The notes under the pieces were generated by a model. That model did not search any database and was not told the DNA's origin. It saw only the letters and a program-made list of their open reading frames with translations. From positions 62,001 through 126,000 of the forward strand of contig SMNH02000008.1 in the NCBI GenBank assembly GCA_006383075.2: DNA of 64,000 bases. Reading direction: 5' to 3'. Position numbers and translations under genes: made by a program. This DNA is from Kordia sp. TARA_039_SRF. Lineage in GTDB: Bacteria; Bacteroidota; Bacteroidia; Flavobacteriales; Flavobacteriaceae. Positions 26,933 to 35,211 of this stretch are shown piece by piece. Each line of letters starts with the position of its first letter. Positions within the stretch are counted from its first letter, which is position 1.

Positions 26933-27817
26933 TTACTTTCCTTCCGCAGAAAGGCTTTTCATTTCTTTTTCAATCATATCGTAGAATTGGTCGATTTTTG
27001 GTAAAACGACAATTCGTGTACGTCTATTTTTAGCTCTGTTGGCTGGCGTGTCATTTTCTACCAATGGTACATAATAACTTCTACCCGCAGCGATGAGTTT
27101 TCCAGGATCTACTCCTAATTCTTGCAGTACGCGAATAATAGAAGTTGAACGTTTTACACTCAAATCCCAGTTGTCAAGTAAAATATCACCTCTTTTGTAC
27201 GGTACATTGTCGGTGTGACCTTCTACCATACATTCAAAATCTGGCTTGCTTTTTACCACTTTTGCAACTTTCGCCAATACTTCTTTCGCTCTAGAGGTTA
27301 CGTTGTAGCTTCCACTTTTAAATAATAATTTATCTGCGATAGAAATAAAAACTACACCTTTTTCAACATTAATTTCAATATCTGGATCGTCAATTCCAAC
27401 TGCTTTTTTCAAGCTAGAAACAATTGCCAAAGTAACACTGTCTTTTTTGTTCAATGCATCTTGCAAGCGTGAAATCTTTAAATCTTTTTCTTTCATGCTT
27501 TCCAATGACTTTTCAAGATTGTCCGCTCCTTTAGATGTCAAAACCGTCATTTCTTTCGTGTTTTGAATTAATCCTTCATTGGCTTCTTTTAAGTCATTAT
27601 TGGCTTTGCGTAAATCTGCAACTCGTCCTTCCATCGCTTCAACTTTAGCTGTTGCAGAAGCTTTTTCTTCAAGACAAGCATTCAGTTTTACAGTGGCAGA
27701 ATTTAATAAATCTTTTGTTTCTTTATGTCTTGCTTCCAAATCGGCAAATTCCTTTTTAGAAACACAAGATGACAACACTAGGGACGCTGTAGCTGCCAAT
27801 AAAAAAATCTTCTTCAT
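26933..27817 (-). CDS. OmpA family peptidoglycan-binding lipoprotein
   Basis: A 294-residue lipoprotein with lipobox VLSSC (Cys18), a coiled-coil region (about 20-130) and a C-terminal OmpA domain (about 155-275). The OmpA motifs EGHTDN (199-204) and NRRTRIVV are intact, so it should bind diaminopimelate in peptidoglycan and tie the outer membrane to the wall. There is no beta-barrel. It has its own promoter-like box and a shared terminator. Confidence 0.92.
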   Translation of the reverse strand: MKKIFLLAATASLVLSSCVSKKEFADLEARHKETKDLLNSATVKLNACLEEKASATAKVEAMEGRVADLRKANNDLKEANEGLIQNTKEMTVLTSKGADNLEKSLESMKEKDLKISRLQDALNKKDSVTLAIVSSLKKAVGIDDPDIEINVEKGVVFISIADKLLFKSGSYNVTSRAKEVLAKVAKVVKSKPDFECMVEGHTDNVPYKRGDILLDNWDLSVKRSTSIIRVLQELGVDPGKLIAAGRSYYVPLVENDTPANRAKNRRTRIVVLPKIDQFYDMIEKEMKSLSAEGK

Positions 27818-28128
27818 AAGTCTGTATTTTATATATTTAAGTGGTTTGTTCCAAAAATTTACTCAAAAGTATTAAAAAAGCAAGGTATTATAAAAGTATT
27901 AACAAAGTTTTAAAGGTATCTTTCCTCGATTTTTTAACATTTTAAAAAGAACTACTTTATATTAAAAATATTGTGTGATTTAATGATGAACTTTCTAAAG
28001 AAATTTCTTTTTCACCATTATACAAATAGCTGTATAAAAGCTCAAATTGCTTAATTTGAGTTAGTAAAAGGTGTTTTTTTACAAGAATAGGCGTATTTTT
28101 AAGAAATTAACAAACCAAATATACTCTT
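27818..28128. other. AT-rich spacer between OmpA gene and leader peptide gene
   Basis: It holds the OmpA promoter at its left end. The rest is AT-rich and without a gene, repeat or clear promoter match; the leader-peptide promoter must lie near its right end. Confidence 0.5.
27864..27871 (-). promoter_or_regulatory. Promoter -7 box for the OmpA lipoprotein
   Basis: The minus strand reads TACTTTTG, matching TAnnTTTG, about 47 bp upstream of the ATG. Confidence 0.45.
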
Positions 28129-28326
28129 ATGAAAAAAAGAAATTTGAAAACATTAGAACTTAACAAAAAATCTATTTCAACATTACAAGGGAATGCAAAC
28201 AATGCGATTAAAGGTGGATCATGGGTAACTCTTTGTGATTGTCCAGTATCCGTTGGACCGCTTTTATGTGGAGCAACAAGTGTATATCAAAAATGTGCAG
28301 CTGCGTGTCCTACATTACCTGAATAG
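28129..28326 (+). CDS. LNKKSIS-leader Cys-rich peptide, second copy
   Basis: A 65-residue peptide. The leader LKTLELNKKSISTL matches that of 15478-15672 closely and ends at KGG (about 31-33). The core of about 32 residues has five Cys (LCDC, LC, KC, AC) with Ser and Thr, a composition suited to thioether or disulfide rings. Its core is unrelated in detail to the other copy, which is what is expected of precursors sharing one maturation system. No enzyme is encoded nearby. A terminator lies directly after. Confidence 0.7.
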   Translation: MKKRNLKTLELNKKSISTLQGNANNAIKGGSWVTLCDCPVSVGPLLCGATSVYQKCAAACPTLPE

Positions 28327-28339
28327 AACGTAGATTACG

Positions 28340-28386
28340 ATTGTCTAAAAAGAGTTTTACAAAAGCTTTTTTTAGACAATTTTTAT
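28340..28386. terminator. Terminator between leader peptide gene and glycosyltransferase
   Basis: ATTGTCTAAAAA (28340-28351) pairs with 28369-28380, then a T run follows. It can serve both the rightward peptide gene and the leftward glycosyltransferase gene. Confidence 0.8.
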
Positions 28387-29372
28387 AATTCGGAGAATAT
28401 TTTTTTTCCTTTGATAAAGTATGAATACACAATCGATTTGTGTTGAAAATACTGTTTATTTTGATGCGAATCACGCTTTTTCATCATATTAGAAAAACGC
28501 GCGTAAAAGTGAAAATGCGCTTTGATAATCGCCCAAAAGTGTTTGAATTTTAATTGAAATATAAACTGAATTCCCGCAATTCCATCTAAAATTAATCGCG
28601 TAAATATGATGGAGAATAGTTTTCCTTTCGGGAGATTTTTTGCCAGCATGCATAACGAATTTCGAAAATTCAAATAGGTTTTCTGTGGATTCGTATTGCT
28701 CAATGTCGCACCGCCAACATGATACACCACACTTTCTGAAATATACGTTGTTTTATAGCCTTTGTTAAACGCACGCCAACACAAATCAATTTCCTCTTGA
28801 TGTGCAAAGAAATCTTCGTCCAATCCACCCAATTCTTCAAAAACGGACTTTCTGATAAACAAACACGCGCCTGAAGCCCAGAATATTTCTTTGTTGTCGT
28901 TATATTGCCCTTTGTCTTCTTCAATAGTATTGAATACACGTCCGCGACAGTACGGATAGCCATACTTATCTAGAAATCCACCAGCGGCGCCTGCGTATTC
29001 AAAATGTGTTTTTTGTTTAAAATCTAAGATTTTTGGCTGAATGATGGCAGTTTCAGACTGTTCTTTGAATGTGGATAGAATAGGAGAGAGCCAGTTTTCC
29101 GTGACTTCAATATCGGAATTTAGCAGACAAAAAATTTCTTCTTTCACAAAAGGAAGCGCATCGTTGTAGCCTTTCGCATATCCGCCATTTTCCGTATTTT
29201 GTATGATTTTCACCGTTGGAAAATTCGCTTCAACATAAGCAATGGAATCATCTGCGGAAGCGTTATCTGCCACATAAATTGTTGCGTCGCCCGAAAACTG
29301 TACCACTTTCGGTAAAAACTGCGCTAACAGCCCTTTTCCATTCCAATTGAGGATGACGACGGCGATGTTCAT
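28383..29372 (-). CDS. Family 2 glycosyltransferase
   Basis: A 329-residue GT2 enzyme. The N-terminus NIAVVILNWNGKGLL, the nucleotide-sugar region ending in LLNSDIEV (DxD-like) and the acceptor segment with AHQEEIDLCWRAFNKGY are typical of rhamnosyl- or other cell-envelope glycosyltransferases. It probably works on surface polysaccharide or glycolipid at the cytoplasmic face. There are no neighbouring sugar genes, so donor and acceptor are unknown. A copy of the AC-rich word lies just upstream of its ATG. Confidence 0.9.
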   Translation of the reverse strand: MNIAVVILNWNGKGLLAQFLPKVVQFSGDATIYVADNASADDSIAYVEANFPTVKIIQNTENGGYAKGYNDALPFVKEEIFCLLNSDIEVTENWLSPILSTFKEQSETAIIQPKILDFKQKTHFEYAGAAGGFLDKYGYPYCRGRVFNTIEEDKGQYNDNKEIFWASGACLFIRKSVFEELGGLDEDFFAHQEEIDLCWRAFNKGYKTTYISESVVYHVGGATLSNTNPQKTYLNFRNSLCMLAKNLPKGKLFSIIFTRLILDGIAGIQFIFQLKFKHFWAIIKAHFHFYARFSNMMKKRDSHQNKQYFQHKSIVYSYFIKGKKIFSEL

Positions 29373-29689
29373 TTTTTTTAGGTTTTTGGTGTTGGGTTTT
29401 GGGTGTTAGGTTTTTTTGGTTGCTGGTTCTTCGTTTTTTGTCTGTAGCAGCGTACTCAGTATTTTTAAGCTGAGCTGATACTTTTTAGTTTACAGGCTTA
29501 TAAGTTTAGTAGTTCATGATAATTCAACATTTCAAGTTTTAAAGCACTTCTCGATACATTTTTCCTTTGGAAAAACACTCGAAGTGACGTTTTGATTTCA
29601 AGTTCTAGTTCAACTTCCTTTCAGCACATTTTCAAATTTTCAAATCAAACAATTGTTACATTTAAAAATTGCTCACGGATACATTAGCA
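29373..29689. repeat. Spacer with AC-rich word and REP-like unit
   Basis: The reverse complement of the AC-rich word lies at 29389-29407. A REP-like unit with an internal TTTTTCC/GGAAAAA hairpin lies at 29541-29589 and ends in CACTCGAAGTGACG. Low-complexity DNA fills the rest. No gene is seen. Confidence 0.75.
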
Positions 29690-32122
29690 TTAACGTAATT
29701 CCGCGCCCAATTGCTTTTCGAAACTTTGCTGTAGTTTGTTCATGATTTTATCAATTTGCTTGTCTGTTAGGGTTTTGTGTTCGTCTTGTAGCGTGAAACT
29801 TACAGCATAACTTTTCTTGCCTTTTGGCAAATTATCTCCTTGATATACGTCAAATAAGTTCACCTCTTTTAACAAATTACGCTCGCTTTGTTTAGCAATG
29901 TTGTGAATTTCGGCAAAGGTTGTGTTTTCGTCAATCAACAGAGCAAAATCTCTTCGAACTTTTGGAAATTTCGGAATTTCTTGGAATTTTATTTTTTTGT
30001 TTTTCACGACTTGTAACACGTTATCCCAGTTGAAATCTGCAAAAATAACCTGTTGTTTTATGTCGAATGATTTGGCAATTTTACGCTTTACAATTCCAAA
30101 TTCTACCAACTTTATTTTGCCTAAGCTCAAGGTAATTCCTTCAGAAAATAACTCGTTTTTAATTGGAGAAACTTTCGTTGAATTGATGCCTAAACGTGTT
30201 AAAATTGTGTTTACAATTCCTTTTGCATAGAAGAAATCTGTAGCTATAGGTTTGCTTTGCATCCACGTTTCAGAAGTAGCATTTCCAGTAATAAATACTG
30301 ATAAATGCTTGAATTCTTCACGTTTTCCTTCACTAAATTCATGATAGGTTTTCCCGAATTCAAACAACTTTAAGTCACTATTTTTTCGGTTGATATTGTG
30401 TGAGATTGCTTCCAATCCAGAAAATAATAACGACTGACGCATCACCGATAAATCGCCACTGAGCGGATTTAACATCGTAATATTGTGTTCAGCTTTTAAT
30501 TGCTCCGAAAGTTCAACATACGAAGCATTTGTCAACGAATTGGACATGATTTCATAAAAACCTTGCGATACCAATTGCGTTGCGACTACATTTTGCAATT
30601 TATAATCTTCAAAACGTGATGTATTTGAAATGGACGTATGCCATTTTTCATCAAATTGGATATTGTTGTAACCGTACACACGTAAAATTTCTTCAATTAC
30701 GTCTGCTTCACGCTGAACATCTACTCTGTAAGCAGGAATCGTTAAACCTAATCCGCCATCTGTTACCGAATTGATTTTAATTTCTAAAGATGATAAAATA
30801 TTTTTAATCGTTTCGCGGGGCAATTCTTCACCAATTAATTTCGTGATATTGTCATAAGAAACCCGTACTTGAAAGTCTTCAATTTTTGTTGGATAACTGT
30901 CAGAAACATCACTTGTAATTTCGCCACCAGCCAACTCTTGAATCAATAATGCCGCTCGCTTTAATGCGTATTTGGTGATATTTGGATCAATACCACGCTC
31001 AAAACGGAACGAAGCATCAGTGTTCAGTCCGTGGCGTTTTGCCGTTTTTCGAACAGAAACAGGATTGAAATAGGCACTTTCCAGGAATACATTAGTTGTA
31101 TTTTCGGTTACACCCGATTTTAATCCGCCAAAAACACCTGCAATACACAATGGTTTTTCCGCATCACAAATCATCAAATCGTCTTCGTGCAATTCGCGTT
31201 CAACTTCGTCTAACGTGGTAAATTTTGTGCCAGTTTCTAAAGTTTTTACAATGATTTTATTCCCTGAAATAAAATTCGCGTCAAACGCGTGTAACGGTTG
31301 TCCTAATTCGTGTAACACATAATTCGTAACATCAACCACATTATTTTTAGGCGTCAAACCAATTGCTTTCAAACGATGCTGTAACCATTCTGGCGATGCT
31401 TTTACTTGTACGCCTGAAATTGTGACACCGCAATAGCGAGGTGCTAAGTTTTTATCTTCAACATCTACATCAATTTTTAGCGTACGGTTGTCCACTCTAA
31501 AACTACTGGTAGATGGTGTAATAAGTTCAATGTTGATATCTTTTTGAAGCAATCCCGCTTTTAAATCGCGCGCCACTCCGTGATGACTCATCGCATCAGC
31601 TCTGTTTGGTGTGAGTCCAATGTCAAAAACGGTATCATTTTCAATGTCAAATACTTCGTTGGCAGGCGTTCCAGGTTTTATATCGTCGTCTAACACCATA
31701 ATTCCGTCATGACTTTCGCCCAAACCAAGTTCATCTTCTGCGCAAATCATTCCGTTGGAAACTTCGCCACGAATTTTCCCTTTTTTAATTTTAAATCCGT
31801 TGCCATCTGCATCGTACAATGTCGTTCCAGCAGTTGCTACAGGCACTTTTTGTCCAGCCGCTACATTCGGCGCACCACACACAATTTGTACAGGTTCACC
31901 GTTGCCTAAATCAACCGTAGTTACCTTTAAACGATCGGCATTTGAATGTTGCACGCAGGTTAATACATGCCCGACAACAATACCTTCCAATCCACCTTTT
32001 ACAGATTCATATTTTTCGATGCCTTCTACCTCTAAACCTAAGTCTGTTAAGAGTTCGCCCGTTTTTTCAGCATCCCAGTCAAGTTGAATAAATTGCTTTA
32101 CCCAATTGTATGATATTTTCAT
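29690..32122 (-). CDS. pheT: Phenylalanine--tRNA ligase beta subunit
   Basis: The beta chain pairs with PheS to charge tRNA-Phe. The 810 residues match the long bacterial form. The order is: N-terminal tRNA-binding (OB) domain about 40-150 with VCGAPNVAAGQKVPVA, B3/B4 editing region, B5 domain, catalytic-like core and a C-terminal FDX-ACB anticodon-binding domain from about 715, with FPKVRRDFALLIDENTTF. pheS is not in the window. The ATG is 23 bp from a promoter-like box, so it is transcribed alone. Confidence 0.97.
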   Translation of the reverse strand: MKISYNWVKQFIQLDWDAEKTGELLTDLGLEVEGIEKYESVKGGLEGIVVGHVLTCVQHSNADRLKVTTVDLGNGEPVQIVCGAPNVAAGQKVPVATAGTTLYDADGNGFKIKKGKIRGEVSNGMICAEDELGLGESHDGIMVLDDDIKPGTPANEVFDIENDTVFDIGLTPNRADAMSHHGVARDLKAGLLQKDINIELITPSTSSFRVDNRTLKIDVDVEDKNLAPRYCGVTISGVQVKASPEWLQHRLKAIGLTPKNNVVDVTNYVLHELGQPLHAFDANFISGNKIIVKTLETGTKFTTLDEVERELHEDDLMICDAEKPLCIAGVFGGLKSGVTENTTNVFLESAYFNPVSVRKTAKRHGLNTDASFRFERGIDPNITKYALKRAALLIQELAGGEITSDVSDSYPTKIEDFQVRVSYDNITKLIGEELPRETIKNILSSLEIKINSVTDGGLGLTIPAYRVDVQREADVIEEILRVYGYNNIQFDEKWHTSISNTSRFEDYKLQNVVATQLVSQGFYEIMSNSLTNASYVELSEQLKAEHNITMLNPLSGDLSVMRQSLLFSGLEAISHNINRKNSDLKLFEFGKTYHEFSEGKREEFKHLSVFITGNATSETWMQSKPIATDFFYAKGIVNTILTRLGINSTKVSPIKNELFSEGITLSLGKIKLVEFGIVKRKIAKSFDIKQQVIFADFNWDNVLQVVKNKKIKFQEIPKFPKVRRDFALLIDENTTFAEIHNIAKQSERNLLKEVNLFDVYQGDNLPKGKKSYAVSFTLQDEHKTLTDKQIDKIMNKLQQSFEKQLGAELR

Positions 32123-32612
32123 TAGTATTCGTATTGATAGTCTGCAAAGATAAGATATTGCGTAAAGTTGGCAAATTATGTTTGGGTTAATTAGGTGTTG
32201 GATTTTGGGTGTTTGGTCGCTGCGCTTTTAGACTTGTTTCTGCTTGCGCGGAAATCTTTTCAGACCGCTGGCGCTGTTAGAATCTAGATCGCTTCGCTGC
32301 TAGATTTTAGACTTTTTTCTGCTTGCGCAGAATTTTCAGATTGCTTTGCACTTAGATTCTTATAATAATTTGAAATGTCTTTGCGAGTATTTGTAAAATG
32401 CGTGGCAATCTTTTTCTGGTGAAATGTAGGATTTTGTTTGGAGTATAACATCTCAAAAGCAAAACTTGGAAATTTGATTTTATAAGAAACAGATTGCCAC
32501 GTCGCTATGCTTCTCGCAAAGACTCATTAAACATAAATAGTGATAAAGAAATCTCGCGTAAGCGAGAAAAGAAAAAATCTCAATTCTAAAATCTCAATTC
32601 TCAATACTAACA
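32123..32612. repeat. Long spacer with inverted GTCTTTGCGAG repeats
   Basis: Arms GTCTTTGCGAG...CGTGGCAATCT (32377-32411) and AGATTGCCACG...CTCGCAAAGAC (32491-32523) form an inverted repeat around about 80 bp. 32290-32320 is the copy of 24327-24357. An AC-rich word lies at 32191-32214. The rest is low-complexity, with many TGCGC/GCTTCGC words. No gene is seen. Confidence 0.75.
32145..32152 (-). promoter_or_regulatory. Promoter -7 box for pheT
   Basis: The minus strand reads TATCTTTG, matching TAnnTTTG, predicting a leader of about 17 nt. Confidence 0.5.
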
Positions 32613-33338
32613 TCAAAGAATCAATTCCTTAATTTTATTCGCGTAGCTACGACTGACTTTCAATTTTTCGTTATTTTTCAAAATCAAAATATAGCTTTTT
32701 CCGTATTTTGAAACTTCTCGTACGGCGGTTAAATTTACAATAATGCTCCTGTGGATGCGCATAAAGTGTTTTGGATTGAGCTTTTCTTCCAATTGCGAAA
32801 TGCCGCGATTGCTGAGATAGCCTTCTTTATCGTCAAAGATTTTGGAATAGCTTCCGTACGCTTCAATATAGGTAATGTCTTCTGTGGCAAGCGTGACGTA
32901 TTTGCTGCCTTTTTCCACAATAATTCTATCAGGAAAGCTGTCTTTTGACAGAATGTGTTCATTTGCCAATGGCACAATTTGACTCGGAGAAATGTCTTTG
33001 AGTTTGCTAACAGCGATATTAAAACGCTCTTTGGTATACGGTTTTAATAGATAATCTACCGCGTGTACTTCAAAGGCTTTTAGCGCGTATTTATCATACG
33101 CAGTGCTGAAAATGATGGTAGGCAATTCATGTAAGTGTTCCAACACGTCAAAACCTGTCATACCTGGCATTTGAATGTCCATAAATACCAAATCGGGTTG
33201 AAATTTGTTGATGATTTTGATAGCGTCTACGCCGTTATTGGCTTCTCCAACCAAAATTAATTCCTTGTGGTCTTCTAAATATTCTTTAATCAGCGTTCGT
33301 CCAGATTTTTCGTCGTCTACAATGATTACTTTTTTCAT
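32613..33338 (-). CDS. LytTR family response regulator
   Basis: A 241-residue regulator with a receiver domain (about 1-120, phospho-acceptor Asp54 in VFMDIQMPG) and a LytTR DNA-binding domain (about 140-241, with FMRIHRSIIVNL and LKVSRSYANKIKEL). The ATG giving MKKVIIVDDEKSG is used; the upstream ATG adds five residues overlapping the kinase stop. It follows the histidine kinase by four bases, so the pair is one two-component system. Targets are unknown. Confidence 0.93.
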   Translation of the reverse strand: MKKVIIVDDEKSGRTLIKEYLEDHKELILVGEANNGVDAIKIINKFQPDLVFMDIQMPGMTGFDVLEHLHELPTIIFSTAYDKYALKAFEVHAVDYLLKPYTKERFNIAVSKLKDISPSQIVPLANEHILSKDSFPDRIIVEKGSKYVTLATEDITYIEAYGSYSKIFDDKEGYLSNRGISQLEEKLNPKHFMRIHRSIIVNLTAVREVSKYGKSYILILKNNEKLKVSRSYANKIKELIL

Positions 33339-33342
33339 ACGC

Positions 33343-34398
33343 TTATAGTTCAAAATACACTTTAAGTCCGCTTGGTAAATTATCAGAAAATTGCAGTGAA
33401 GAGTTATACATTTTTTGCAAACGCTTTTGCGTGTTACTCAAACCAACACCTAGGTTTAAAATCCGTTCTTTGTTTTGTACACCAACGCCTGTATCGTTAA
33501 TTTCAAAGATAAGTTTATCGTTTTTCTCATGAATACTAATTGTAATTTTTCCGCCTTGTACCAATGGCGAAATCCCATGTTTTACGGAGTTTTCTACCAA
33601 GGGTTGTAATAGCATTGGCGGAATTTTTCGCGATAGCAATTCATCAGCAACGTCAATGTCAATTTGGAGTCGATCTTCAAAACGCCGTTGTTCTAATTTT
33701 AGATATTTTTTGACAAAATTGAGTTCTTCTTCTAATGTCACCAAATCTTCACGACTAGCTTTCAGTTGATAGCGAAACAAATCGGACAACTCGGCAATCA
33801 TTTCACGCGTATCTTCCATTTCTTTGGGCACACTTGCATTAATGGTATTAAAAACATTGTATAAAAAATGTGGATTCAATTGTGCTTTAATGGCGCTCAA
33901 TTCACTTTTTAGTGCTGTATTTTTCAATTCAATTTCATATTGTAACTTCCGTTGATTCATCACATAATATTCGTACGCGTGTAACAGCGAAAATTGTATC
34001 AAATAAATCAACATCGGAATGTAAATATCCCAAATTTGCCCTGAACCGCCAAGATGTCTAAAGCCAATTGCTTCACAAATAATGTAAAATAATTTCCAAG
34101 AACACAACACAAAAAGGGGCAATCCTACAATGTGTAATAACAATCGCTGCCAAAGTTTCCAATGTTTACAAATTTTAAAAACAACAGTCCAAATGACAGA
34201 AGCCACCACAAACATAATAACATACTGCAATCCAGCATTGTCAAACCAATCGATAATACTGAAAAGCCTAGCAGAACTTCTACTTTCTTCGGGAGTATTG
34301 AACCAAATAGTCGCATGATAAATGACAGAAAGCACAAAAAACCAACCCAAAAATGCGAGAATTTCAGAAACTTTGATATTAAAAATTCGTGTATTCAT
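33343..34398 (-). CDS. LytS-type sensor histidine kinase
   Basis: A 351-residue kinase of the His_kinase (LytS/YehU) type. About four membrane segments fill residues 10-145. The phosphorylation motif LNPHFLYNVFNTI carries His177 and the HATPase part has PLVENSVKHG and NDTGVGVQNKE-like nucleotide-binding motifs. No extracellular sensor domain is obvious, so it may sense through the membrane or via the small exported protein encoded just upstream. It is the middle gene of a three-gene operon. Confidence 0.93.
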   Translation of the reverse strand: MNTRIFNIKVSEILAFLGWFFVLSVIYHATIWFNTPEESRSSARLFSIIDWFDNAGLQYVIMFVVASVIWTVVFKICKHWKLWQRLLLHIVGLPLFVLCSWKLFYIICEAIGFRHLGGSGQIWDIYIPMLIYLIQFSLLHAYEYYVMNQRKLQYEIELKNTALKSELSAIKAQLNPHFLYNVFNTINASVPKEMEDTREMIAELSDLFRYQLKASREDLVTLEEELNFVKKYLKLEQRRFEDRLQIDIDVADELLSRKIPPMLLQPLVENSVKHGISPLVQGGKITISIHEKNDKLIFEINDTGVGVQNKERILNLGVGLSNTQKRLQKMYNSSLQFSDNLPSGLKVYFEL

Positions 34399-34403
34399 AA
34401 TGT

Positions 34404-35024
34404 CTATTTACGGTCAAAAACCCACCAAACTTTCTTTGTTTTTGGGTGATAGCTAATTTTTAGATCGCCTTTAGGTGTTTCAACTATATACTTGTTTTTA
34501 ATTGGAAGCGATTTGCCATTTTCCCAAGCTGCCGCTTTTCCATCGCGAAATAAAAAAGTAACACCGTTAGAAAATTCCAAACTTGCATTATATCCGTTGG
34601 TTTCATCATACCCAAAATAACGCTTTTTTATCAAATACACGTTGTTGCTGGTTATATGTTTGTCTTTCGCAAGCTTTTTAACAACCGTATTTTTTGGCGT
34701 GGTATTTTTATAGGTTCTATCGGTTTTTTCCATAGATAGCGTACCACTTTGCAAATCATACACATCAGGTTCTTCATTCCAAGTGGTAAACACATACAAG
34801 GTAATCGGATTTTCAATCGTGTAAGTTTGTACTTGTGTTAGTTCTTTTTCGGTTAAAATGGTATTTCCATCAGTATCAGACACTAAAAAATTGGTTCCTG
34901 GCGGATAACTAACATAGTTACTGTCGCTTAGCGAAATTTTTAAGTACAGATTTTGATGAATTTCAGAAGCCGTCATTCCAACAGAAACAATGGTTAATAA
35001 AACGGTCATTAGTAATTTTTTCAT
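34404..35024 (-). CDS. Exported hypothetical protein upstream of LytS/LytTR pair
   Basis: A 206-residue protein with a signal peptide (MKKLLMTVLLTIVSVGMTAS). The mature part looks beta-rich and ends in KTKKVWWVFDRK; no family is recognised. Its stop lies five bases before the kinase start, so all three genes share one mRNA. A secreted partner coded with a kinase lacking a sensor domain suggests a sensory or target role (inference). Confidence 0.75.
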   Translation of the reverse strand: MKKLLMTVLLTIVSVGMTASEIHQNLYLKISLSDSNYVSYPPGTNFLVSDTDGNTILTEKELTQVQTYTIENPITLYVFTTWNEEPDVYDLQSGTLSMEKTDRTYKNTTPKNTVVKKLAKDKHITSNNVYLIKKRYFGYDETNGYNASLEFSNGVTFLFRDGKAAAWENGKSLPIKNKYIVETPKGDLKISYHPKTKKVWWVFDRK

Positions 35025-35048
35025 AGTTTTAATTTTTTTAATTCACTT

Positions 35049-35056
35049 CAAAACTA
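35049..35056 (-). promoter_or_regulatory. Promoter -7 box for the LytS/LytTR operon
   Basis: The minus strand reads TAGTTTTG, matching TAnnTTTG, 25 bp upstream of the first start codon. Confidence 0.45.
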
Positions 35057-35211
35057 TAAGCATAGCTATACATATAAAAGAAGTTTTCCACGAGTCGCCA
35101 TATACGTTTACGAATGGTCCTTGGACAATTCATCCGAAAATAGGTCAACTCGTTCATTATATATTGTAATATTGTCGTTTGGGAAGCATCTTTGCTCAAA
35201 AAAATATAATT

